DNA of 64,000 nt from JAFGVL01 sp963662245 (GTDB taxonomy: Bacteria; Bacteroidota; Bacteroidia; Bacteroidales; Paludibacteraceae): contig CAXXVQ010000003.1 of assembly GCA_963662245.2 (NCBI GenBank), positions 1 through 64,000 on the forward strand, written 5' to 3'. Below, one piece after another: positions 51,522 through 61,100 of this stretch. The notes beneath the pieces were generated by a model. The model saw only the letters and a program-made list of their open reading frames with translations, searched no databases and was not told the DNA's origin. Numbering within the stretch: position 1 is the stretch's first letter; each line of letters opens with the position of its first letter. The position numbers and the translations under genes are program-made.

Positions 51522-52601
51522 TTATAAAAGAGTTACGCATAAAGCCATTAATAATATGTTAACTAAACTGATTGGCATCAAAATCTTCCATTCAAATTTC
51601 AATAGTTGATCGATACGCAAACGAGGGAATGTCCATCTAACCCATAAAGCAAAGAATACACATGCTCCTGCTTTAACAAAGAACCAAATTACTGAAGGAA
51701 TATAATCCATCAAGTTATTAAAGCTCTCCCATCCTGGGATATGTAATGGCATCCATCCACCTAAAAACATTGTAGTAGCAATAGCAGCTACAATGAACAT
51801 GTTTAGGTATTCTGCCAAATAATAAAATCCGAAAGTAATACCAGAGTATTCTGTATGGTAACCGGCAGTAAGCTCAGACTCAGCTTCAGGTAAGTCAAAA
51901 GGTCCACGGTTAGTTTCAGCATGACCGGCAATCAAGTATATAACGAATCCAATCATTGAAGGAACAGCAGCCCAACCGTTAAAGATATTCCATACTCTTT
52001 CTTGTTGTTCTACAATTGTAGACAATTGCATGCTTCCTGTTAAAACAACAATACTCATTAATGCTAATGCAGCAGACAACTCATAACTTACAAGTTGAGC
52101 CCCAGAACGCATAGCACCAATCAATGTATATTTATTATTACTTGCCCAACCTGCCAAAAGAATACCGATGATTCCTAAAGAAGACACAGCTAACAAGTAG
52201 AAAATACCAATATTGAAGTCAATTGCATGTAATCCTTTTCCGAAAGGAAGAGCAAAAAAGGCTAAAATAGAACCCATTATTACAAAGAACGGAGCAATAA
52301 AGAATAAAAACTTATCACTCTTATTGATTGTAATAATCTCTTTTAAAAGGATTTTCACCATATCAGCAACAGTTTGCAAAAGCCCCCATTTACCAACACG
52401 ATTTGGTCCGATACGACATTGGAAGAATGCACAAACCTTACGCTCTACATATATCAAAATCAGAGCTAGTACGGCATAAGCAGTCAAAAAGACTAAGCCA
52501 ACAAGGATAAACTCAATAGCAAGTGTCCAAAAATCAGCTAATCCCAGCTGCACTCGCAAAAGGTCGTCTATCCAACTTGTAACTACACTAAAATCAAACA
52601 T
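51522..52601 (-). CDS. nuoH: NADH-quinone oxidoreductase subunit H
   Basis: 359 residues, eight membrane helices. YVERKVCAFFQCRIGPNRVGKWGLLQTVADMVKILLKEII is the quinone-tunnel loop, GPFDLPEAESELTAGYHTEYSG the acidic loop that couples quinone reduction to the channel, and FVKAGACVFFALWVRWTFPRLRIDQLLKFEWKILMPISL the C-terminal signature. The 98-base gap to nuoCD is where nuoE, nuoF and nuoG sit in E. coli. Confidence 0.96.
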   Translation of the reverse strand: MFDFSVVTSWIDDLLRVQLGLADFWTLAIEFILVGLVFLTAYAVLALILIYVERKVCAFFQCRIGPNRVGKWGLLQTVADMVKILLKEIITINKSDKFLFFIAPFFVIMGSILAFFALPFGKGLHAIDFNIGIFYLLAVSSLGIIGILLAGWASNNKYTLIGAMRSGAQLVSYELSAALALMSIVVLTGSMQLSTIVEQQERVWNIFNGWAAVPSMIGFVIYLIAGHAETNRGPFDLPEAESELTAGYHTEYSGITFGFYYLAEYLNMFIVAAIATTMFLGGWMPLHIPGWESFNNLMDYIPSVIWFFVKAGACVFFALWVRWTFPRLRIDQLLKFEWKILMPISLVNILLMALCVTLL

Positions 52602-52699
52602 ACTTATTTAATTTATTAATTTCATATTTCACATTTCATATTCACATTCCATTGTTTCTCTAACTTGAAATTTGGAATCTGAAACTTGAAATTCTCAGT
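52602..52699. other. Gap between nuoCD and nuoH in place of nuoEFG
   Basis: 98 bases of low-complexity AT-rich sequence with imperfect repeats of TTTCATATTTCACATTTC and of TTGAAATTTGGAATCTGAAAC. No reading frame or remnant of nuoE, nuoF or nuoG is seen. Confidence 0.6.
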
Positions 52700-54325
52700 T
52701 TATCTATCAATACAAGGAATCACATAGTCTAATGATGCACCAATCATCACTAAGTCAGCAATTTTTTCACCACATGTAGTTGGACATAATGCTGATACAA
52801 GTGTCATACAAGGCGAACGGAATTTCACACGATATGGATTCTTATCTCCTGTACTTGAGATATATACACCAAAATCACCACGAGCATTCTCCACGCGTTG
52901 GAAATAATCCCCAGCAGGAATTTTGATTACTTTAGGCACTTTTGCACAGTAATCGCCTTCTGTTGGCATTTGAGCTATTAATTGCTCTAGCATTTTCAAT
53001 GATTCTTCAACCTCATCCAAACGAACAATATAACGCTCGAAAGTACCACCTTCAGCACGCATCATTGGTTCAAATTTGATTTTATCATAAGCTGCATATG
53101 GCTCAATTTTACGAACATCGTTCATCCAACCAGAAGCACGACCAGCAGGACCTGTTACTCCATAAGCAATTGCTTGTTCTTTAGTTAGGAAACCGATTCC
53201 TTTCATACGACCACGAGCAATTGGATTTTCTGTAAATAAGATGTGATACTCTTTCAACATCTTACGCATATAGGGAATAAAGTCTTTGATTTTTTGAATG
53301 AAATTTGGATGAATATCGCGAGCTAAACCTCCAATAACACCATAGTTACACATCAAACGACCACCACCTGTTTCTTCGAAAATATCCATGATTTTCTCAC
53401 GATCACGCATACCATATACGAAAGCAGTAATAGATCCCATATCCATACACATACATCCCCATCCTAATAAGTGAGATGCGATACGAGTTAACTCATCTAA
53501 AATTGTACGAACGAAAACTGCTTTTTCCGGAACTTCAATGTTAAGAGCTTTCTCAACACATAAACAAACAGCATGTCTGTTCATTGTTCCTGATAGGTAA
53601 TCAAGGCGATCTGCCAAGTGAAGAAGTTGTGGGTAAGTATATGATTCACACATTTTTTCAACACCACGGTGGATGTATCCAAAGTGTGGATCAATTTTTT
53701 GAACCGTTTCACCATCCAAAGCAACACGCAAGTGAAGTACACCGTGAGTTGCAGGGTGCTGTGGCCCCATATTGATTATATATTCTTTCTCACCAAATAA
53801 CTGGAAGTTACTTTGAACGATTCCTTTATCTGTAAGATTGATAGTTGTTGTATTCTCCATCTCTTCTATAGTTTGGTTTTCCATAGTAAGAGGGTTTAAA
53901 CTCATATCATAATCTTTACGAAGTGGGTATCCTTGCCAGTTTCCACGAAGGAATAAGCGACGAAGCCCAGGGTGATTGATAAACTTAATTCCAAAAAAGT
54001 CATACACTTCTCTTTCGTATAAGTTTGCAGATTCCCATAAATCAGCTACAGAGAACAACTCAGGATTTTCTTTATCAGTTGTGCTTGTTTTTACAACAAT
54101 AGCCTTTTGATTCTCTTCAACTGTAAATAAACGATAAATCACACCTAGTGATTCTCCCCAGTCCATCCCAACAATATCTTGCAGATAATTAAACTGCATT
54201 TCTGTTTTCAGATACTCCATCACTACTCTTAATTCAGCAGAAGGCACCATCATTGTTAAGATTGCCGCTTCTTCTACAGTAGCTCCCGGAGCAAGGGATA
54301 ATATTCTATCTTTTATATTGTCCAT
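52700..54325 (-). CDS. nuoCD: NADH-quinone oxidoreductase subunit C/D fusion
   Basis: 541 residues. NuoC (1-150): FNYLQDIVGMDWGESLGVIYRLF and SANLYEREVYDFFGIKFINHPGLRRLFLRGNWQGYPLRKDY. NuoD (about 175-541): EYIINMGPQHPATHGVLHLRVALDGE, DPHFGYIHRGVEKMCES, HLLGWGCMCMDMGSITAFVYGMRDREKIMDIFEETGGGRLMCNY, and the end LVMIGASLDYVIPCIDR. It forms the quinone pocket with NuoB and NuoH. Fusion of C and D also occurs in E. coli. Starts 26 bases after nuoB. Confidence 0.96.
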   Translation of the reverse strand: MDNIKDRILSLAPGATVEEAAILTMMVPSAELRVVMEYLKTEMQFNYLQDIVGMDWGESLGVIYRLFTVEENQKAIVVKTSTTDKENPELFSVADLWESANLYEREVYDFFGIKFINHPGLRRLFLRGNWQGYPLRKDYDMSLNPLTMENQTIEEMENTTTINLTDKGIVQSNFQLFGEKEYIINMGPQHPATHGVLHLRVALDGETVQKIDPHFGYIHRGVEKMCESYTYPQLLHLADRLDYLSGTMNRHAVCLCVEKALNIEVPEKAVFVRTILDELTRIASHLLGWGCMCMDMGSITAFVYGMRDREKIMDIFEETGGGRLMCNYGVIGGLARDIHPNFIQKIKDFIPYMRKMLKEYHILFTENPIARGRMKGIGFLTKEQAIAYGVTGPAGRASGWMNDVRKIEPYAAYDKIKFEPMMRAEGGTFERYIVRLDEVEESLKMLEQLIAQMPTEGDYCAKVPKVIKIPAGDYFQRVENARGDFGVYISSTGDKNPYRVKFRSPCMTLVSALCPTTCGEKIADLVMIGASLDYVIPCIDR

Positions 54326-54351
54326 TTATCTATAATTTGACAATTTGAAAA

Positions 54352-54927
54352 TTACTTAACTACAGGTCTTTCTGGTAATTTGAAGTAGTCCTCTAACTTC
54401 ATTTTGCGTTGTAATTGCATCATTCCGTAAAGTACAGCATCCGGACGCGGAGGACATCCCGGGATATATACATCCACAGGGATAATTTCATTAACACCAT
54501 TTACCACATGGTAAGAATCCTTAAATGGGCCACCTGAAATAGCACAACCACCCATAGCAATTACATACTTAGGTTCTGCCATTTGATCATAAAGACGCTT
54601 TAATACCGGCGCCATTTTATGAACGATAGTACCTGCAACGAAAACTACATCAGCTTGACGAGGTGAGTTACGAGTTACCTCCCATCCAAAACGAGCAAAG
54701 TCAGCACGAGCCGCACCAACACACATAAACTCAATACCACAACAGCTTGTAGCAAAAGTCAAAGGCCAAACAGAGTTTGAACGCCCCCAGTCGATTAAGT
54801 CATTTAACTTACCAACAAAAATATTTGTCCCATTTTTACGAAGTTCATCCACATACTTTTCCAAGTATTCGTTATCCTTGAACTCTTCGTTAGGAATATT
54901 TTTTATTTTAATATTCTTTACTTCCAT
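54352..54927 (-). CDS. nuoB: NADH-quinone oxidoreductase subunit B
   Basis: The start is taken at 54927 (MEVKNIKIKNIPNEEF, 191 residues), giving a 10-base overlap with nuoA; an ATG at 54948 is possible. NSVWPLTFATSCCGIEFMCVGAARADFARFGWE, VIAMGGCAISGGPFKDSYHVVNG and DVYIPGCPPRPDAVLYGM supply the cysteines of cluster N2, the last step before quinone. Confidence 0.95.
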   Translation of the reverse strand: MEVKNIKIKNIPNEEFKDNEYLEKYVDELRKNGTNIFVGKLNDLIDWGRSNSVWPLTFATSCCGIEFMCVGAARADFARFGWEVTRNSPRQADVVFVAGTIVHKMAPVLKRLYDQMAEPKYVIAMGGCAISGGPFKDSYHVVNGVNEIIPVDVYIPGCPPRPDAVLYGMMQLQRKMKLEDYFKLPERPVVK

Positions 54928-55268
54928 TCTAATGCTCCTTTCTTCCATGCATAAGCAAGGCCTAAAGCTAGTACGACAATAAAAAAGCCAACTGTAATTA
55001 ATCCTTGAGCGCCTAAGCTTTTAGAAACTACTGCCCATGGAAATAGGAAAACAGTTTCTACATCAAACATTAAAAACAAGATGGCAAACAAATAATACCC
55101 AACTTTAAATGGCAACCAAGAGTTTCCTCTAGTAGGGATACCACACTCATAAGGTTCACCTTTTTGGGGGTTAGTAGATTTTGGGGCAACTAAATTTGCA
55201 ATTACTAATGCAGCAACTACTAAAAACAGTGCCGTTACAAATGCTACAATAAATAATGATTCATTCAT
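54918..55268 (-). CDS. nuoA: NADH-quinone oxidoreductase subunit A
   Basis: 116 residues, three membrane helices. KGEPYECGIPTRGNSWLPFKVGYYLFAILFLMFDVETVFLFPWAVV is the family signature, with the cysteine loop over the quinone site. First gene of the operon; a probable -7 element lies 78-85 bases upstream. Confidence 0.95.
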   Translation of the reverse strand: MNESLFIVAFVTALFLVVAALVIANLVAPKSTNPQKGEPYECGIPTRGNSWLPFKVGYYLFAILFLMFDVETVFLFPWAVVSKSLGAQGLITVGFFIVVLALGLAYAWKKGALEWK

Positions 55269-55345
55269 AACTCTAAATACTTAAACGAGTTTTTAGACGA
55301 TAAGTTAAGACAAGTTTACTTTTGCTTTTCCATTTTAGGAAAGCA

Positions 55346-55353
55346 CAAATATA
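55346..55353 (-). promoter_or_regulatory. Predicted -7 element of the nuo operon
   Basis: On the minus strand TATATTTG fits TAnnTTTG, 78 bases before the nuoA start. The -33 position has GCTG rather than TTTG. The remaining intergenic bases to 55528 are AT-rich without a gene. Confidence 0.45.
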
Positions 55354-55528
55354 GTATGATGACTTAAAATTCAGCCTATATAATTAAAGAAATTTTTCAC
55401 CAATTTAGAACACTAATAATCAATATATTAAACACGCAACACCTTCTGAAAGCACTATATATTTCACATTTAACACACAAAAAACATGTTTTTTAACACA
55501 ATTATTGACTTAAATCAATAAGTTTCCC

Positions 55529-56167
55529 TTAGACATTAATGCCAACAAGTTGCATACTAAAACCTAAAACTATTTGAATGAATTCTGATATGTGAAGGAT
55601 GTTAATATTAAGAGTACTTTCTGCAATGATAATCAGCAGTAAAGCTAATGTACCATACTTGTATATATTGCCCATTAATTGAGGATTCATTTTGTGCAAA
55701 TAAGTAGAATACAAGTGTGAACCATCAAGTGGCGGAATAGGAATCAGGTTAAAAACAAACAAAGCAATATTGATATAACCTGAAACAAACAGCAGATTGG
55801 TTAAAGTAACCCCAAAATCGGTTTGAATATATGAGCTTGAAACCAACAAGCGAGTAAGCACAAATAACAGTACCGCTAATAGCAAATTAGAAAATGGACC
55901 TGCTAGCGAAACCAAAATCTCATCTCTGTGTTTTTTCTTGAAATTTTCGGGATTAATTATAACCGGCTTAGCCCAACCAAAGCCCGCTACAACAATAAGA
56001 AAAAAGCCCAACCAATCAATATGCTTTAGTGGATTTAGGGTCAATCGACCTTGCAACTTGGCTGTATTATCGCCCAGTTTGTAAGCAACAAATGCATGCG
56101 CATATTCATGAACAGTAAGTCCAATGATAGCTCCGGGAAGAAAAAGAGTTATTTGATTGAAATCCAT
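55529..56167 (-). CDS. Site-2 protease family (M50) membrane metalloprotease
   Basis: The start is taken at 56167 (MDFNQITLFLPGAIIGLTVHEYAHAF, 212 residues) because an ATG at 56203 would run the coding region into the upstream terminator. Six membrane helices. HEYAH at 20-24 is the zinc HExxH and NLIPIPPLDGSHLY supplies the third ligand (Asp). Short members of this group without a PDZ domain resemble the RseP/SpoIVFB fold; substrates are unknown. It follows nadC after a terminator. Confidence 0.9.
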   Translation of the reverse strand: MDFNQITLFLPGAIIGLTVHEYAHAFVAYKLGDNTAKLQGRLTLNPLKHIDWLGFFLIVVAGFGWAKPVIINPENFKKKHRDEILVSLAGPFSNLLLAVLLFVLTRLLVSSSYIQTDFGVTLTNLLFVSGYINIALFVFNLIPIPPLDGSHLYSTYLHKMNPQLMGNIYKYGTLALLLIIIAESTLNINILHISEFIQIVLGFSMQLVGINV

Positions 56168-56178
56168 ATTATTAAAAT

Positions 56179-56208
56179 AAAAAAAGCCGATACAATTATG
56201 CATCGGCT
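56179..56208 (-). terminator. Terminator of the nadC transcript
   Basis: Stem AGCCGAT/ATCGGCT with a 10-base loop and a T run on the minus strand, 16 bases after the nadC stop. Confidence 0.82.
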
Positions 56209-56223
56209 AAATATTATATATAC

Positions 56224-57063
56224 TTACTTTACAGCCTTAAAGCTAATATCCAAACTCTTAACAGAATGAGTCAAAGCTCCTACTGAGATAAAATCAACGC
56301 CACATTCAGCATAAGATCTCAATGTATCAATAGTAATACCTCCAGAGCTTTCTGTTTCACAACGACCAGCAATAATCTCAACGGCTTTTTTTGTATTCTC
56401 TACCGTGAAGTTATCAAGCATAATACGGTCAACACCACACGCTAAAGCTTCTTGAAGCTCTTCAAAGTTTCTCACTTCAATCTCAATCTTCAAATCCTTA
56501 TTTTTGTCCTTACAATATTGCTTAGCACTATTGATAGCATTAGCAATACCTCCGGCAAAATCCACATGATTATCTTTCAGCATAATCATATCATACAAAC
56601 CAATGCGGTGATTTGTCCCCCCTCCTAGCTTTACGGCTTCTTTTTCTAACAAACGAAGTCCGGGAGTTGTTTTACGGGTATCCAGTACGCGAGTTTTTGT
56701 TCCTTCAAGCTCTTTGGCATATTTCTTTGTCACAGTAGCTACACCACTCATGCGCTGCATGATATTTAGCATTAAGCGCTCTGTTTGTAGCAAAGAAAGA
56801 ATCTTCCCTTCTACTTCAAAAACAATATCGCCCACTTTTACTTCTGCCCCATCCTCAATATATTGAGTAATTTTCAATTCAGGGTCAAATGTGTGAAATA
56901 TTTCTCGAGCGATAGCCACTCCGGCTAACACTCCGTTTTCTTTAATAATTAATTGAGATTTCCCTATGGCTGTTTCAGGGATACAAGATAGAGAAGAATG
57001 ATCGCCATCGCCGATATCTTCGGCAAACCAATAGCGAATCAGTTCTTGATAGGAATTTGTCAT
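56224..57063 (-). CDS. nadC: Nicotinate-nucleotide pyrophosphorylase (quinolinate phosphoribosyltransferase)
   Basis: 279 residues, full length. EDIGDGDHSSLSCIP at the N-terminus, TERLMLNIMQRMSGVAT, RVLDTRKTTPGLRLLEKEAVKLGGGTNHRIGLYDMIMLKDNH and SSGGITIDTLRSYAECGVDFISVGALTHS are the substrate and PRPP blocks. It makes nicotinate mononucleotide from quinolinate in de novo NAD synthesis. The start overlaps the preceding DUF4783 gene stop by 4 bases. Confidence 0.96.
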   Translation of the reverse strand: MTNSYQELIRYWFAEDIGDGDHSSLSCIPETAIGKSQLIIKENGVLAGVAIAREIFHTFDPELKITQYIEDGAEVKVGDIVFEVEGKILSLLQTERLMLNIMQRMSGVATVTKKYAKELEGTKTRVLDTRKTTPGLRLLEKEAVKLGGGTNHRIGLYDMIMLKDNHVDFAGGIANAINSAKQYCKDKNKDLKIEIEVRNFEELQEALACGVDRIMLDNFTVENTKKAVEIIAGRCETESSGGITIDTLRSYAECGVDFISVGALTHSVKSLDISFKAVK

Positions 57064-57465
57064 TCGGCTTTTTCGATACGAAGTTGATATACTAATAATT
57101 TATTTCCTGACTTACGAGTAAATATTGACACACGGAAGCTTCCGTTTGCAGTAATCTGATTTCCAATCAAAAAAGCAGCATTTTCTTTTGTCCCTTTATG
57201 AACTACGACAAAATCTCTCACAGGATTTCTTCTGAAAAAATCTGCCAAAATCCCTTTTGCCTGTGCCTTTGTATAAAGATCCTCGGCACGAGGCACAGTC
57301 ATATCTACATTGTCATTAAAATACATGGATACAGCATTTGCATCAGCTGCCTTGAATGCATTTACCAGCTCAGCAGGAACTTCATTCTGCTGTGCATAAA
57401 TACTTTGACCACACCAGAACATTCCTATAAAAAAAAACAAATAATATGGATTGTAACTTTTTCAT
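57060..57465 (-). CDS. DUF4783 family exported protein, reading frame broken at a poly-A tract
   Basis: The mature part (QQNEVPAELVNAFKAADANAVSMYFNDNVDMTVPRAED to LRIEKAE) is a NTF2-like DUF4783 protein, about 110 residues. The best start is the ATG at 57465 (MKKLQSILFVFF), which is one base out of frame: a run of nine A at 57429-57437 must lose one base to give MKKLQSILFVFFIGMFWCGQ and a normal signal peptide. As the sequence stands, translation must start at a TTG (57440) or at the ATG at 57422. Either a sequencing error or a slippery tract. Stop overlaps nadC start by 4 bases. Confidence 0.72.
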
Positions 57466-57646
57466 AAAAATGCGTTTATTTAGTTGATTACTCATGACAA
57501 CTATAGTCACAAATACAATACCAATAAAAGGAAACAAAACTCCAAGCTTTAATCAGCTTGAATGCAAAAATAAGTTTTTTTTCCGTTCCTTTGTGTTAAT
57601 TTTATCAACAAGGTATATTCCTAAACAAAATATTTACCCATAAATA

Positions 57647-58120
57647 ATGAAAGCGGTTCTTCTTGTAGTAGGCAAAACAAATGATAGTTATTTAAGCAAA
57701 GCTGTTGAAGATTATGAGAAAAGATTAAAGCATTACATCCCTTTTGAGCTAGATGTAATCCCAGATCTAAAAAACACCAAAAGCATGTCTTTTGAAATCC
57801 AAAAAGAAAAAACATGTGAAGCTATTTTAAAGTACCTACAAGATTCTGATGAAGTAATCCTTCTTGACGAAAAGGGAAAAGAGTTTACTTCTGTACAGTT
57901 TTCAGCCTTTATGGAAAAGAAAATGACAACTGTGAATAAACGCATGGTTTTTGTAATTGGTGGACCATACGGCTTCTCTGAGGAGATGTACAATAGAACC
58001 AACAGTAAGATTTCGGTTTCTAAAATGACCTTCTCTCACCAAATGATTAGACTTATATTTATCGAACAGCTTTACAGAGCAATGACAATCATAAAAGGAG
58101 AACCATATCATCACGAATAA
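57647..58120 (+). CDS. rlmH: 23S rRNA pseudouridine-1915 N3-methyltransferase
   Basis: 157 residues, a SPOUT methyltransferase. MKAVLLVVGKTND opens it, LLDEKGKEFTSVQFSAFME follows, and the knot with the S-adenosylmethionine site is VFVIGGPYGFSEEMYNRTNSKISVSKMTFSHQMIRLIFIEQLYRAMTIIKGEPYHH, with the invariant GEPYHH-type end. It methylates pseudouridine 1915 of 23S rRNA. 13 bases upstream of the histidine kinase gene. Confidence 0.97.
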   Translation: MKAVLLVVGKTNDSYLSKAVEDYEKRLKHYIPFELDVIPDLKNTKSMSFEIQKEKTCEAILKYLQDSDEVILLDEKGKEFTSVQFSAFMEKKMTTVNKRMVFVIGGPYGFSEEMYNRTNSKISVSKMTFSHQMIRLIFIEQLYRAMTIIKGEPYHHE

Positions 58121-58133
58121 TTATCGGACTGAC

Positions 58134-61100
58134 ATGAAAAATGCTTTTTTTAATAAACCTGGAAAAACCTCTAATCAAAAAAGAAACTTCTTTTTAGGCT
58201 TGATTCTCACATTGATATTTTTCATCATTGCTTCGATTCTCCAATACAAGCACACCACATTCCCAAATAAGGAAATAGATACAAAATCTTTCCAAATACT
58301 ACTAAACCAAAAAGTTAAGGAAGCCGACAGACAACTCCTTCGATTAATGAGCAAGGTTATCCTTGACAAAAAATCATTTAAACCCAATAAATCAAAAGAC
58401 ATTTCCTACTATGTGTACAAAAATGACACTTTAATATATTGGAGTGAAAATGAAATAGGCATACCTCAACAGTATCTGAATTACAACAACAGAACTCGTT
58501 TTGTTTCTTTCCAACATAGTGATTGCGTATACAGAACTACACAAAACAATAATCTCAAATTCGTAGCCCTTATTCATCTCCGAAACAGCTACAACGACCC
58601 CAACGACTTCCTTCTAAATGAATACAAAAAGGAGTTTAATATGGATAGTCGGATTAAAATCACCTTTGGTGATGAGTCTGATAAAAATGCAATTTTCACT
58701 CCTGAAGGAGAATACCTTTTCTCATTAACAAAAGGCAACTCATTAATATCTGACAAAAAACTATCCTTATGGAGTATGTGTTTCTGGGTAATTGGATTAT
58801 TACTGGCCTACTATTTATCAAAAAAACTATACATCTTCTTTTCAATTAAGAACGCAAAAGCTATGCTTCAAATTGCGAGCTTTTTCTTTTGGATCATTCT
58901 ACTATTTATCGGAATCAAATGGAATGAACCTTGGATGTTATTTCAACAGGACTTCTTCTCTCCTATCTATTTCTCATCTAACTTTTTTCTAGCCTCCATG
59001 GGGCACCTATGCATATTAACCATTTTCTTTCTCTCCGAAACAGTCTTATTTTATAGAATACTAAAAAAATCTGACTTAAAACTTAAGAAACAAAACTTAT
59101 GGTTGGCTATCACTAATATCTGCTCAGCCATTACTTTCTTGCTCCTAATCAACATTTCTTCTCAACTTATTAATAACTCATCATTCAACATTGAACTATA
59201 CAAACTAGAAAACATCTCTTTGATAAGCGTCATTGCCATCATCGTTGTTTTCTGCTGGTTCATTATTTTCTCAATTATTAGACTTATTGGGTTAAGTACA
59301 ATAAACTTAGAAAATACATCCTTAAAAAAAGGATTTATAGCAAACACCTTAATCAGTTTAACTGCTGGACTTACATGCCTTATTTTCAACAAAGAACTGG
59401 CAGTTTACTTTATTTGGTACTGGTTAATTTCTACTTGGATAGATTACTTATTATACAAACAAAAGGACATTTTTAATTTAGCAAACTTAGGTTTACTAAT
59501 TGCTCTTTTCTCCATATTTGAGGTACATCTTTCGGCAAACGAATACAATACCAAAAGCCTTGCAAAGATCTTAACCATTGCTGAAAATATTAATTCGGGT
59601 GAAATAATTGACAGAAACTTTCTGGCAGAAATCCTGTTTGAGGAACTTAATGAAGAACTATTTGATGACGAAACATTATTGGAAATAGCTAACAAGAAAG
59701 ATAATGTTGAGAATGAGATTCAGAACTACCTGACTAAAAACTACTTTAGAGGGTTTTGGAACAGCTACAACATCAAAACCTATTTATTTGACCAAGAACA
59801 TCCTGAAAAAGAAGACTTCCAAAAGTTAGCACAATACAACACTATCCTTTCAAAAACAGACAGAGTTAAACGAACCAACTTCTACTTCTGCACTGACGAG
59901 GAATCCAAAATTGATTACATTGGAGTCTTTGACCTTCATAATGAAATCTTATTTATTGAATTCTATTCAAAGCTACGCAATAGCAGTTATAGTTATCCGG
60001 AACCTTTACTCCAAGCTAACAAACGAAACTCTTACAGCTCAGAGCTATCGATAGCTAGATATAGAAACGGATTTATTAGTGCTCAAGTTGGTGATTACAA
60101 ATACCCGGTCATCATCAATTGGTATGTAAAAAAGAAAGAACAATTTTACTCTTTTGATAAAAAGGATTACCGACACTATGTTTACAAACCGAGTACTAAT
60201 ACCACAATCATAATAAGTAAACCAATTGGAAATCTGTATTATTCATATATAGTATACGCTATTTATTTGTTTACCATGTATTTTGCCATAAGCTCAATAC
60301 TAAGAATCGTTATAAGAATATTCAAACGAGAATCAATCTTTAACCACAGCTATTTGTCTCGATTGCAATTTACATTTATTGCTCTTTTTATAATCAGTTT
60401 TATTGGTGTGTTCTCTATCTCTACATCGTACATTATTCACCAATACGAAAAGAAACAAGAAACCGACTTACTTAAAAAGAAAGTATACATATCAACTTAC
60501 ATCAGTGATATTTTTAAAGATGCAGAGAACCTTAGAACTACAAATGTAATAGACTTAAACTTCAAGCTACAGGAGTTATCTAAAACCTTTGAAACAGACA
60601 TTCACATATATGATCCCAAAGGATATCTAATCACCTCATCACAACCAATAATCTTTGCCAAAGGCTTAATTAGCTACCGCATCTCTCCCGCTCCATTTTT
60701 CGAAGGGAAAAGCAATGTTACTTTAACTGAGAACATTGGTGAGCTAAACTATTTGTCATCTTATACACCTATTTACAATAAAGACTTTAAGTTACTGGGC
60801 TACATCGCAGTACCTTCATTCCTGAGTTCGGATGAAATGCAAAAAGAAATCTTCAGCCTACTATCAGTAATTATCAATGTATACTTACTAATTATATTTA
60901 TTGCAATATTGGCAAGTTTCATAGTTAACCGCAATCTATCTCAACCGATTAAGCAACTCGAAGAAAAGCTTAAAAGCATTAGTCTTAAAGGGAAGAACAA
61001 CAAACTGGTATACAAACATAATGACGAAATCGGACACCTGGTTGAGCAGTACAACTTAATGATTGATGAACTTGAAAATAGTGCCGAGAAGCTTGCTCAA

